Position numbers and translations under genes: made by a program. Below, piece after piece: positions 1-4,851 of a stretch of DNA of 7,756 nt. The stretch covers positions 1-7,756 of the forward strand of contig LKNC01000134.1 in the NCBI GenBank assembly GCA_001564255.1, given 5' to 3'. The notes beneath the pieces were generated by a model. The model made no database searches. It worked only from the letters and a program-made list of their open reading frames with translations, and was not told where the DNA came from. Origin of the DNA: Natrialbaceae archaeon Tc-Br11_E2g1. Lineage in GTDB: Archaea; Halobacteriota; Halobacteria; Halobacteriales; Natrialbaceae. How positions within the stretch are numbered: the stretch's first letter is position 1; each line of letters opens with the position of its first letter.

Positions 1-71
1 CAGGGACGGGATTTGAACCCGTGAAGTCTCGATTACAAGTCGAGTGCATGAACCGCCCATGCTCCCCTGGC
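1..71 (-). tRNA. tRNA-Thr (UGU), 3' end cut off by window
   Basis: On the minus strand this reads as a cloverleaf lacking only its last bases. The acceptor strand GCCAGGG (71-65) would pair with CCCTGGC, of which CCCTG is visible at 5-1. The D arm is GCAT/ATGC. The anticodon stem is CTCGA/TCGAG around the loop CTTGTAA, giving anticodon UGU (about 36-34), which reads Thr ACA. A 5-nt variable loop follows, then the T arm ACGGG/CCCGT around TTCAAAT. No intron is seen in the anticodon loop. Whether CCA is encoded cannot be judged because the 3' end lies outside the window. The gene starts 12 nt after the stop codon of the GNAT gene on the same strand. Confidence 0.95.
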
Positions 72-83
72 GCTGTCCGTTGA

Positions 84-587
84 TTACCGCTCCTCCTTTG
101 AGTGTGTATCGTTTTCCGACCGATCGACCGGCCTCTCGAGGGCGACTCGGTGTGTCCCGTAGCCGTGACGCCGATAAAAGCGCCGTGCCGCCTCGTTTGC
201 CGCCATCGCCTCGAGGGCGACGACGTCGACGCCCCGATCCTCGAGGGTTTCCTCTGTGGCCTCGAGTAAGGCGGTCCCGATCCCCTCGCCCCTGTGTGCC
301 GGGCGAACGTAGAGGTTCGAGAGCAGGCCACGGGTGGCGTCGAGTTCGAAGGTGCCACGCTCGACGGTAAAGGATGCAAAGCCGACGACGCCCTCGAGAC
401 GGGCGACGAGGAGACCGCCGTTTACCCGGTAGGCGGCGAGGGTTTCCCGGATCGTCGCGCGGTTTTCCTCCGGGAGGACGTGTGAGCCGTACGCACGTTG
501 CTCCGTCGCGAGGTGAACCCACAGGTCAGCGACTCGAGGGAGGTCTTCGTCCGTGGCTGGCTCAATAGTCGGTGACGTTGGGGGCAT
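84..587 (-). CDS. GNAT family N-acetyltransferase, substrate unknown
   Basis: This 167-aa protein has the single-domain GNAT fold, which moves an acetyl group from acetyl-CoA to an amine. Motif A, the pyrophosphate-binding region, is at about residues 92-107 and contains VRPAHRGEGIG. Motif B lies at about 131-149, with NEAARRFYRRHGY, the usual N-x-x-A-x-x-F-Y-x-x-x-G-F/Y signature. Residues 155-167 form a charged tail outside the fold. The substrate cannot be read from sequence; nothing points specifically to RimI-type protein acetylation. The ATG at 587 lies inside pgk, giving a 26-nt overlap in another frame. No alternative start precedes the fold (which begins at about residue 8), so the overlap is probably real and suggests co-transcription with pgk. 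tRNA-Thr begins 12 nt after the stop. Confidence 0.88.
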   Translation of the reverse strand: MPPTSPTIEPATDEDLPRVADLWVHLATEQRAYGSHVLPEENRATIRETLAAYRVNGGLLVARLEGVVGFASFTVERGTFELDATRGLLSNLYVRPAHRGEGIGTALLEATEETLEDRGVDVVALEAMAANEAARRFYRRHGYGTHRVALERPVDRSENDTHSKEER

Positions 588-1779
588 TCCGGAGTGCGGT
601 AACTGCGGGTAAGGGTTCGGCGGTGAGCATCTTCAGGGCTGCGCCGCCGCCGGTGCTGACGTGAGAGAACCCGGAAACGCCGAGATGACGCAGTGCGGAG
701 GCGGTGTCGCCGCCGCCGACGATGCTCGTCTCGACGTCGGTCGCCGCGCCGAACAGTTCGATGGTCCCCTTCTGGAACAGGTCGTCCTCGAAGACGCCCG
801 CGGGGCCGTTGAGAATCACCGTCCCGGATTCGGCGAGGATTCGGTCGTAGTAGGCGAGCGTCGAGTCGCCGACGTCCATCGCGGCCTCGCCGTCCCCGAG
901 TGGCAAGGCGTTGACGCCGGCCTCGTATCGGCCCCCGTCGCGTTCGACGGCGACGTCCCGGGGGAGGGCGATCTTCTCGCCGTAGGCGTCGAGTAAGTCC
1001 GCGGCACGGTCGATCTCCTCCCAGTAGCCCTGATCGTAGATGAAGTCGGAGCTGGCGTCACCGAGGTCGACGCCGTCGGCGATGAGGAAGACGTTGCCGA
1101 CGACGCCGGCGGTGAGCACGTGATCAGCCAGTCCCTTCTCTAGGACCGACCAAGCGACGTCGATCGAGTCAGGGACTTTCGCCCCACCGAGAACGTAGGT
1201 GCGTGGTTCGCTGGTCTCCCCGATGTTGCCGAGCACGTCGAGTTCCTCTTCCATGACCCGACCGGCGTAGCCGGGCAGGACGGTCGGGAAGCCGACGAGT
1301 GAGGGCTGTGAACGGTGGGCGGCGGCGAAGGCGTCGTTGACGTAAACGTCGAGTGCGGGGGCGAGTCCCTCCACGAGGTGGGTCTTCGCCGCCCGGTCGG
1401 GTTCGAACTCCATGTACTCCTCGCTGTAAAAGCGGGTGTTCTCCAAGAGGACACACTCCCCGTCTTCCAGAGCCGAGAGGATCTCCCTGGCGGCGGAACT
1501 GAACGTGACGTCGACGTACTCGACGTCCCGATCGAGCAGTTCGGAGAGGCGGTCGGCGTGGGCGGCGAGGCCTGTGAAGTCGTCGCTGCCGGGGCGACCC
1601 TGGTGGGCGAGGACGGCGACCCGGCCGCCACGCTCGAGCAGTTCCGAGAGCGTGTCGACGTGGGCCCGGAGCCGGGCGTCGTCGGCGAGAGAACCGTCGT
1701 CGGCGATCGGGCTGTTGACGTCCACCCGAACCCCGACGGTCGTCCCGGAGACGTCGAGGTCGTCGAGGGTAGCGATCAT
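562..1779 (-). CDS. pgk: Phosphoglycerate kinase
   Basis: Phosphoglycerate kinase catalyses 1,3-bisphosphoglycerate + ADP <-> 3-phosphoglycerate + ATP in the cytosol. It serves the lower glycolytic branch and gluconeogenesis, the latter being important in haloarchaea. At 405 aa it is full length. Visible N-domain substrate motifs are RVDVN (18-22), HQGRPG (59-64), ENTRF (113-117) and AAHRSQPS (153-160). C-domain nucleotide motifs are GGAKV (198-202, with the phosphate-binding Lys), NGPAGVFE (324-331), GGGDT (355-359) and STGGGA (375-380). The start ATG at 1779 places the first beta strand normally. A promoter-like box (1803-1817) lies about 31 nt upstream, consistent with a short or absent leader. 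The 3' end overlaps the acetyltransferase gene; the CBS/zinc-ribbon gene lies 107 nt upstream on the same strand. Confidence 0.97.
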   Translation of the reverse strand: MIATLDDLDVSGTTVGVRVDVNSPIADDGSLADDARLRAHVDTLSELLERGGRVAVLAHQGRPGSDDFTGLAAHADRLSELLDRDVEYVDVTFSSAAREILSALEDGECVLLENTRFYSEEYMEFEPDRAAKTHLVEGLAPALDVYVNDAFAAAHRSQPSLVGFPTVLPGYAGRVMEEELDVLGNIGETSEPRTYVLGGAKVPDSIDVAWSVLEKGLADHVLTAGVVGNVFLIADGVDLGDASSDFIYDQGYWEEIDRAADLLDAYGEKIALPRDVAVERDGGRYEAGVNALPLGDGEAAMDVGDSTLAYYDRILAESGTVILNGPAGVFEDDLFQKGTIELFGAATDVETSIVGGGDTASALRHLGVSGFSHVSTGGGAALKMLTAEPLPAVTALRNAPNVTDY

Positions 1780-1802
1780 TACCGGTTCATCCGCCGGCCC
1801 GG

Positions 1803-1817
1803 CCGAAAGGTCTTTCC
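1803..1817 (-). promoter_or_regulatory. Putative pgk promoter box, partly palindromic
   Basis: The minus strand reads GGAAAGACCTTTCGG, centred about 31 nt upstream of the pgk ATG, where a haloarchaeal BRE/TATA element would sit for a leaderless or nearly leaderless transcript. It resembles the box before the Trm112 gene (CGAAACCTTTTGC). GAAAG and CTTTC form a small inverted repeat, so an operator is an alternative reading. No TACT-N7/8-GAGTA TrmB-type site was seen in this gap. The call rests on position and composition only. Confidence 0.4.
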
Positions 1818-1886
1818 ATCGACGGGATGGCGTCCGGGATCTGCCTTTACAGGGCGTGTGCTGTGGGTTCTATGCTCATGGGGCCA

Positions 1887-2456
1887 CTACACCGTTCGAC
1901 AGTCCGCACAGAGGAGCTGTCCGTTCGACTCGAAAAGTGACTCGGCCAGCGAGCCACACGCCTCACAGACGCCCTGTGTGGTGTACTCGTCACTGCTTGG
2001 GACCCTCTCCTCGTCGGCTCCGGCCGAAGACGTCGTCGACACCGCCTGGCCGGGCGATGCCATCGTGGTGGGCTGGAACGAACCGGCGACGGCGATCACG
2101 TCCCGCTGTGTGAGGACGCCGAGGAGGCCGTCTTCGTCCTCGACGACGAGGTTCCGGAACTTCTGCCGGGTCATCACGTCCGCAGCGCCGGTAAGTGACC
2201 TATCGGCTCCGATCGTCTCGACAGGGGTCGACATCACCTCGTCGACGGTCGTCTCCGCGGGGTCGCCCTCCTCGGCGACGAGATCGAGGACGTCCCACTC
2301 GGTCACGATCCCCACGGGTTCGGCTCCCCGGAGTACGAGGGCACAACTCGACCGTTCCCGCCGCAGTAGCCTGACGACGGAGAGAACGGTGTCGGACTCG
2401 TTGACTCCGACGTACTCTTTCGTCAGGGCGTCCCTGACCGACAGTTCCGATTCCAT
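1887..2456 (-). CDS. Two-CBS-domain protein with C-terminal zinc ribbon
   Basis: This 189-aa acidic protein has three parts. CBS repeat 1 spans about residues 6-60, with the typical end PVGIVTEWDVLDLV. CBS repeat 2 spans about 71-124 (VDEVMSTPVETI ... GLLGVLTQRDVI). A low-complexity linker at about 128-160, rich in Ser, Thr and Ala, joins them to a small zinc ribbon with CEAC at 164-167 and CADC at 183-186. CBS pairs usually bind adenine nucleotides such as AMP, ATP or SAM and act as energy or ligand sensors. The ribbon may bind nucleic acid or protein, so a ligand-responsive regulator is plausible but unproven. No enzymatic domain is attached. The start ATG at 2456 is supported by a TATA-like box about 28 nt upstream, implying a leaderless mRNA. 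The gene precedes pgk on the same strand with a 107-nt gap. Confidence 0.88.
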   Translation of the reverse strand: MESELSVRDALTKEYVGVNESDTVLSVVRLLRRERSSCALVLRGAEPVGIVTEWDVLDLVAEEGDPAETTVDEVMSTPVETIGADRSLTGAADVMTRQKFRNLVVEDEDGLLGVLTQRDVIAVAGSFQPTTMASPGQAVSTTSSAGADEERVPSSDEYTTQGVCEACGSLAESLFESNGQLLCADCRTV

Positions 2457-2477
2457 GTGTGGGTAGTTCGCACAGAC

Positions 2478-2491
2478 GGACTAAAAGCTAC
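2478..2491 (-). promoter_or_regulatory. Putative leaderless promoter of the CBS/zinc-ribbon gene
   Basis: The minus strand reads GTAGCTTTTAGTCC; the core TTTTAG (2486-2481) is centred about 28 nt upstream of the ATG at 2456. Transcription would start at or next to the start codon. It is the only A/T-rich block at a suitable distance in the 102-nt gap after the GTP cyclohydrolase gene. Confidence 0.55.
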
Positions 2492-2558
2492 CCCCGGCAG
2501 AGTTATCAGGGACCGAGACGAATCCCGGCAGTTCGTCGACGACCGAGGGAGTCGACAG

Positions 2559-3320
2559 CTACCACTCGAGTTCGACCCGCGACCCGTCCGCACGACAGGT
2601 CTCGAGGGCGTGTTTCGCGGCGATACCGGCCTCGTGGGCACTCCTCGCACGTCCGGCACCGACCTGGAGAGTCACGCCCGCGGTTTCCTCGACGTGGGCC
2701 ACTGCGTCCTCGTACTCGGCGGCCTCGAGGTCGGGGCAGACGGCGATGACGTTGTCGCCGCCGACGAAAAACGAGAGGCTGTCGTGGGTGTGGCGCATGT
2801 ACTTCATGAGAGCGGCGTACCCCTGTTCGATCTCGATGAACGTATCGAAGGCGTTGAGTCGGTCCGTGTACTGGCCGGTGGCGTTGACGACGTCGAAGTG
2901 GGCGATCTGGACGTCCTCGGGCGTTCGAAACTCCTCGCCGACGATCCGGCCGTCGAGGACCTCCCGACGGTTCTTGTCCTGGGCGCTGCCGGCGTCCTGA
3001 AGTAGCCCCGTAGCGTCCTCGAGTGCCTGGACCGGCGTCGTCCCGGTGGCGACGCCGAGACTCAGAGTGACGGGGTAGCGGTTGCCGACCGATTCCCGGA
3101 GGAGTGCGTGGTCCTCCAGGTCCACACCGTTCGTCACGGCGATCATGTTATCGAACCGAGTAAAGAAGACGTAGCCACCGCGGTTGCCGACGAACTGGGA
3201 GATGTCGGCGTACAGCCGCGATTGCATGGTCTGGAGGTCGGCCTCCCGTCGTGGCTCCGGGGTAACCGTCCACGGGCCGTAGTTATCGATCTGAACGAGC
3301 GTTACCTGCGTGTTCGTCAC
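2559..3320 (-). CDS. gch3: GTP cyclohydrolase III (IIa), archaeal riboflavin/F420 pathway
   Basis: This 253-aa protein (family also called ArfA) hydrolyses GTP to the formylaminopyrimidine nucleotide FAPy plus two phosphates. In archaea this is the first committed step towards riboflavin/FAD and the deazaflavin of coenzyme F420. The N-terminus VTLVQIDNYGPWTVTPEPRR (residues 6-25) is the family hallmark and includes the early metal-binding Asp. Two palm-like cyclase repeats follow, with FFTRFDN at 52-58 and FFVGGDN at 184-190. GNRYPVTLSLGVA (79-91) and GSAQDKNRREVLD (111-123) are further family blocks. The start is GTG at 3320: the conserved N-terminus begins only a few residues later, and a TTATA box sits about 30 nt upstream, implying a leaderless GTG-start message. 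Other pathway genes are not in the window. Confidence 0.95.
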   Translation of the reverse strand: MTNTQVTLVQIDNYGPWTVTPEPRREADLQTMQSRLYADISQFVGNRGGYVFFTRFDNMIAVTNGVDLEDHALLRESVGNRYPVTLSLGVATGTTPVQALEDATGLLQDAGSAQDKNRREVLDGRIVGEEFRTPEDVQIAHFDVVNATGQYTDRLNAFDTFIEIEQGYAALMKYMRHTHDSLSFFVGGDNVIAVCPDLEAAEYEDAVAHVEETAGVTLQVGAGRARSAHEAGIAAKHALETCRADGSRVELEW

Positions 3321-3345
3321 GGTACCCGTTGGTTCCGACTCCCGT

Positions 3346-3355
3346 CGTATAAGTG
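3346..3355 (-). promoter_or_regulatory. Putative promoter of GTP cyclohydrolase III
   Basis: The minus strand reads CACTTATACG with TTATA at 3352-3348, centred 30 nt from the GTG start. This is the clearest TATA-like box in the window. The spacing leaves a leader of only a few nucleotides or none. Confidence 0.6.
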
Positions 3356-3383
3356 ATACGCAATCCAGATTCGAGACGCCGGT

Positions 3384-3704
3384 CTAGGCGTGTTTTTTCT
3401 CCGGGTTTTCCCCTTTCGGGTGGTACTCCCAGAACTCACCCTCACGCATTGCCGCACCGACGGCCTTGTGCATGTCGACGATCGTCTCGAACTCCTCGAC
3501 GTCGACGTGGTCGAAGATGTCTTTCAACGCGACGACCGTCTCGGAGTTGACGCGGATCGGGTCCTCGCCGTACTCGGCGACGAACTCCTCACTGGAGAGG
3601 GGAAAGTCCTCCTCGTCGTCGACTTTTTTGGCGATGATCGCCATATCGTACTTGCGCATTCCTTCGCTTCCTTCCTCGCCGTCGGGGTCGTGTGGCCAAC
3701 TCAT
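3384..3704 (-). CDS. Small haloarchaeal conserved protein (DUF5785-like)
   Basis: This 106-aa acidic soluble protein has no signal peptide or membrane segment. The N-terminus, MSWPHDPDGEEGSEGMRKYD, matches from memory a small family found in Halobacteria (DUF5785); no function is known to me. Residues about 34-86 have a pattern like the DUF2795 domain: a Pro near the start (FPLSSEEFV), a central helix (SETVVALKDIF), then V-x-x-E-x-F-E-T-x-x-D-M-H-K-A-V-G. That similarity is my inference. The tail is basic and carries EYHPKGENPEKK. The ATG at 3704 is preferred over longer in-frame starts because the upstream part crosses the plus-strand Trm112 and membrane-protein genes and reads as Arg/Pro-rich shadow. 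A T-rich box lies about 28 nt upstream. GTP cyclohydrolase III follows 63 nt downstream with its own promoter. Confidence 0.85.
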   Translation of the reverse strand: MSWPHDPDGEEGSEGMRKYDMAIIAKKVDDEEDFPLSSEEFVAEYGEDPIRVNSETVVALKDIFDHVDVEEFETIVDMHKAVGAAMREGEFWEYHPKGENPEKKHA

Positions 3705-3728
3705 ACCTCGAGGTGTGGGTGGCCGGCG

Positions 3729-3738
3729 CAAAAACGTT
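3729..3738 (-). promoter_or_regulatory. Putative promoter of the DUF5785-like gene
   Basis: The minus strand has AACGTTTTTG with the T run at 3734-3730, centred about 28 nt upstream of the ATG at 3704. It lies in the 99-nt divergent gap shared with the Trm112 gene, whose own box is about 40 bp away on the other strand. The box is a weak TATA match; the call is based on position. Confidence 0.4.
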
Positions 3739-3767
3739 ACCCTCTGGCCCCGACCCGACGTCGTTCC

Positions 3768-3780
3768 CGAAACCTTTTGC
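3768..3780 (+). promoter_or_regulatory. Putative leaderless promoter of the Trm112/membrane-protein operon
   Basis: CGAAACCTTTTGC combines a BRE-like purine stretch (CGAAA) with a T-rich TATA-like core (3775-3778). The core is centred 28 nt upstream of the ATG at 3804, so the mRNA should start at about the start codon. Confidence 0.5.
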
Positions 3781-3803
3781 GTTCTGCGGTAAGCGTCCTT
3801 AGT

Positions 3804-3998
3804 ATGAACGAGTCGCTGCTGGAGATCCTCTGTTGTCCACTCGACAAACACGACCTCGAACTCGAGGACGCAGAATACGACGACGACGAGATCGTCTCGG
3901 GAACGCTCGTCTGTACTGAGTGTGGCGCGCGGTACCCGATCGAGGACGGGATCCCGAACCTCCTGCCGCCGGACATGCGCGAGGGGACGCCGGCGTAG
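3804..3998 (+). CDS. trm112: Trm112 family zinc protein (methyltransferase activator)
   Basis: This 64-aa protein is the size of single-domain Trm112p/UPF0434 proteins. It shows the CCPLD block (10-14), the zinc-ligand pair CTEC (37-40) and the signature GARYPIEDGIPNLLP (41-55). In archaea and eukaryotes Trm112 binds and stabilises several SAM-dependent methyltransferases that modify tRNA, rRNA and release factor; Haloferax Trm112 has been studied for this. Bacterial YcaR-type homologues are less understood. No partner methyltransferase is encoded next to it here, as expected for a shared subunit. The ATG at 3804 agrees with the family N-terminus and the promoter spacing. The next gene starts 8 nt after the stop, with a Shine-Dalgarno sequence that begins within this stop codon, so the two are probably one operon. 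Confidence 0.87.
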   Translation: MNESLLEILCCPLDKHDLELEDAEYDDDEIVSGTLVCTECGARYPIEDGIPNLLPPDMREGTPA

Positions 3999-4003
3999 GT
4001 GAT
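3997..4003 (+). promoter_or_regulatory. Shine-Dalgarno sequence deciding the start of the membrane-protein gene
   Basis: AGGTGAT matches part of the full archaeal Shine-Dalgarno GGAGGTGAT, complementary to the 16S rRNA 3' end. It begins within the TAG stop of the Trm112 gene and ends 3 nt before GTG 4007. This favours GTG 4007 and suggests translation coupled to Trm112. GTG 3999 is in a different, non-coding frame. Confidence 0.55.
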
Positions 4004-4006
4004 CCC

Positions 4007-4591
4007 GTGTCGGGAGAGGAACTCCTCGTCCGCGTCGGCCACGACGGCCCCGAGGCGATCGAGGCCGCCACTGACACGTTCGAGGCCCGGGAATCGTTCG
4101 ACCTCGTCCTCGAGAACGAGGCGGGGCCGGCCCACGTCCACTGTCGTCTCGAGGGTGACCTCTCCCGTGTCGCCACGTTCGACGGAACGAACCACTACGT
4201 CGAAGCCGAGAGTACCCTCCGCGTTCCGGTGGCCGTCGGCTCGATCGAGGACGACAGGGAGGGCCGTCTCGAGGTCTCGACGGGGTACGGTTCGACCACG
4301 ACGGTCGTCGACGTGACGGTCTCGCCGGCCCGCCACCGGGTCGAGGTCGACGAGACCCTCGCCGACCCACCCAGGACCGAGTCGGATCCGATCCCCCTCG
4401 AGCGAACCGTCAGGACGGTGACGGCCACCGCCGGAGTCGATCCGGCAACACTCGCAGTGGCCCTCCTGGGAGCGCTCGCGCTCGCACTCGGCGTCGCGAC
4501 GGCCGCGGTCGTCGGTGGCCCCGTGGCTATCCTCGGCGTCCTGGTCGTCGGCGTCGGCGTCGGTGTGGCGCTTTCGACGCTTTTGCGGTGA
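4007..4591 (+). CDS. Uncharacterised protein: beta-rich domain plus two C-terminal membrane segments
   Basis: I do not recognise a named family for this 194-aa protein. Residues about 28-115 alternate hydrophobic and polar residues in short strands (FDLVLENEAG, LRVPVAV, GRLEVSTGYG, TTVVDVTV), like an Ig-type beta sandwich. A linker rich in Pro and acidic residues (about 116-135) leads to two hydrophobic segments at about 147-167 and 170-191, rich in Ala, Gly and Val and joined by a very short GG turn. The protein ends with TLLR. No N-terminal signal peptide is visible, so a hairpin anchor with the beta domain inside the cell is the simplest topology. GTG 4007 is chosen from the Shine-Dalgarno just before it; upstream in-frame codons overlap Trm112 and read as Pro/Arg-rich shadow. 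It probably shares a transcript with Trm112; cetZ follows after 260 nt. Confidence 0.82.
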   Translation: MSGEELLVRVGHDGPEAIEAATDTFEARESFDLVLENEAGPAHVHCRLEGDLSRVATFDGTNHYVEAESTLRVPVAVGSIEDDREGRLEVSTGYGSTTTVVDVTVSPARHRVEVDETLADPPRTESDPIPLERTVRTVTATAGVDPATLAVALLGALALALGVATAAVVGGPVAILGVLVVGVGVGVALSTLLR

Positions 4592-4710
4592 CCTGCAGGC
4601 TCCGGTCGATCGGTAGGCGTCGGTTTCGCCGGGTTCTCGAGGTGCTACCGTTCGACAGGGTGTGCCTGTGTCCGGCGAGCCCCTATCAACCACCGAAAAT
4701 CGATCGAACG

Positions 4711-4750
4711 GGCCATCGAGCGCGTCTCGAGGCCATAACCGGGCCATAAC
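4711..4750 (+). repeat. Three phased GGCCAT repeats, two extended to GGCCATAAC
   Basis: GGCCAT starts at 4711, 4731 and 4742; the last two extend to identical GGCCATAAC (4731-4739 and 4742-4750). Start-to-start distances of 20 and 11 bp are close to two turns and one turn of DNA, so all copies face the same side of the helix. The last copy abuts the AATACTTA promoter box of cetZ. This is what an operator for a cooperatively binding regulator would look like, but no regulator is identified. Confidence 0.5.
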
Positions 4751-4758
4751 AATACTTA
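4751..4758 (+). promoter_or_regulatory. Putative cetZ promoter (TATA-like box)
   Basis: AATACTTA is the most A/T-rich block between the membrane-protein gene and cetZ. If used, transcription would start near 4780, leaving a leader of about 70 nt before the ATG at 4852, unlike the leaderless pattern of the neighbours. No better box lies 25-35 nt from the start codon. Confidence 0.4.
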
Positions 4759-4851
4759 CGGTTGGGATGCACCCAGGTGTGACGTTCGTTCCCCGAGCCT
4801 ACCCCGGTTCGTGCAGGTCGGTCGGGGGAGACGGACACACGGGAGACATCC

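Larger units (their letters stand above)
4592..4851 (+). other. Intergenic region upstream of cetZ, no gene seen
   Basis: These 260 nt hold no convincing coding frame; reading frames that cross it run out of phase into cetZ or the membrane gene. It contains a cluster of GGCCAT repeats (4711-4750), the best promoter box for cetZ (about 4751-4758) and a presumed leader of about 70 nt with purine-rich GGGGGAG (4824-4830) and GGGAG (4841-4845) just before the start. No clear terminator for the preceding gene was found, apart from a short TTTT at the very end of its coding region. Confidence 0.6.

Noticed and set aside
1780..1886. TrmB-type sugar-regulator operator upstream of pgk
   Set aside because: I looked for the TACT-N7/8-GAGTA pattern known from haloarchaeal glycolytic genes and did not find it; only a short GAAAG/CTTTC inverted repeat is present.
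1315..2466. 383-aa open frame on the plus strand
   Set aside because: It is antisense to pgk and the CBS gene, which show clear family motifs. Its translation is Val/Gly-, Arg- and Ser/Thr-rich with no domain; this is a G+C-driven shadow frame.
3920..4006. Earlier ATG for the membrane-protein gene inside Trm112
   Set aside because: The added residues have the Pro/Arg pattern of an off-frame read of Trm112, and a good Shine-Dalgarno sits just before GTG 4007.
3705..4370. N-terminal extension of the DUF5785-like frame
   Set aside because: The frame is open up to 4370 but crosses real plus-strand genes with an Arg/Pro-rich translation. ATG 3704 matches the conserved N-terminus and promoter spacing.
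4545..4566. GTCGGC hexamer run as a tandem repeat
   Set aside because: It encodes the Val-Gly run of the second membrane segment and is explained by codon choice.
3737..4747. 336-aa open frame on the minus strand
   Set aside because: It runs antisense to Trm112 and the membrane-protein gene. The product is Arg/Asp-rich low complexity without motifs.
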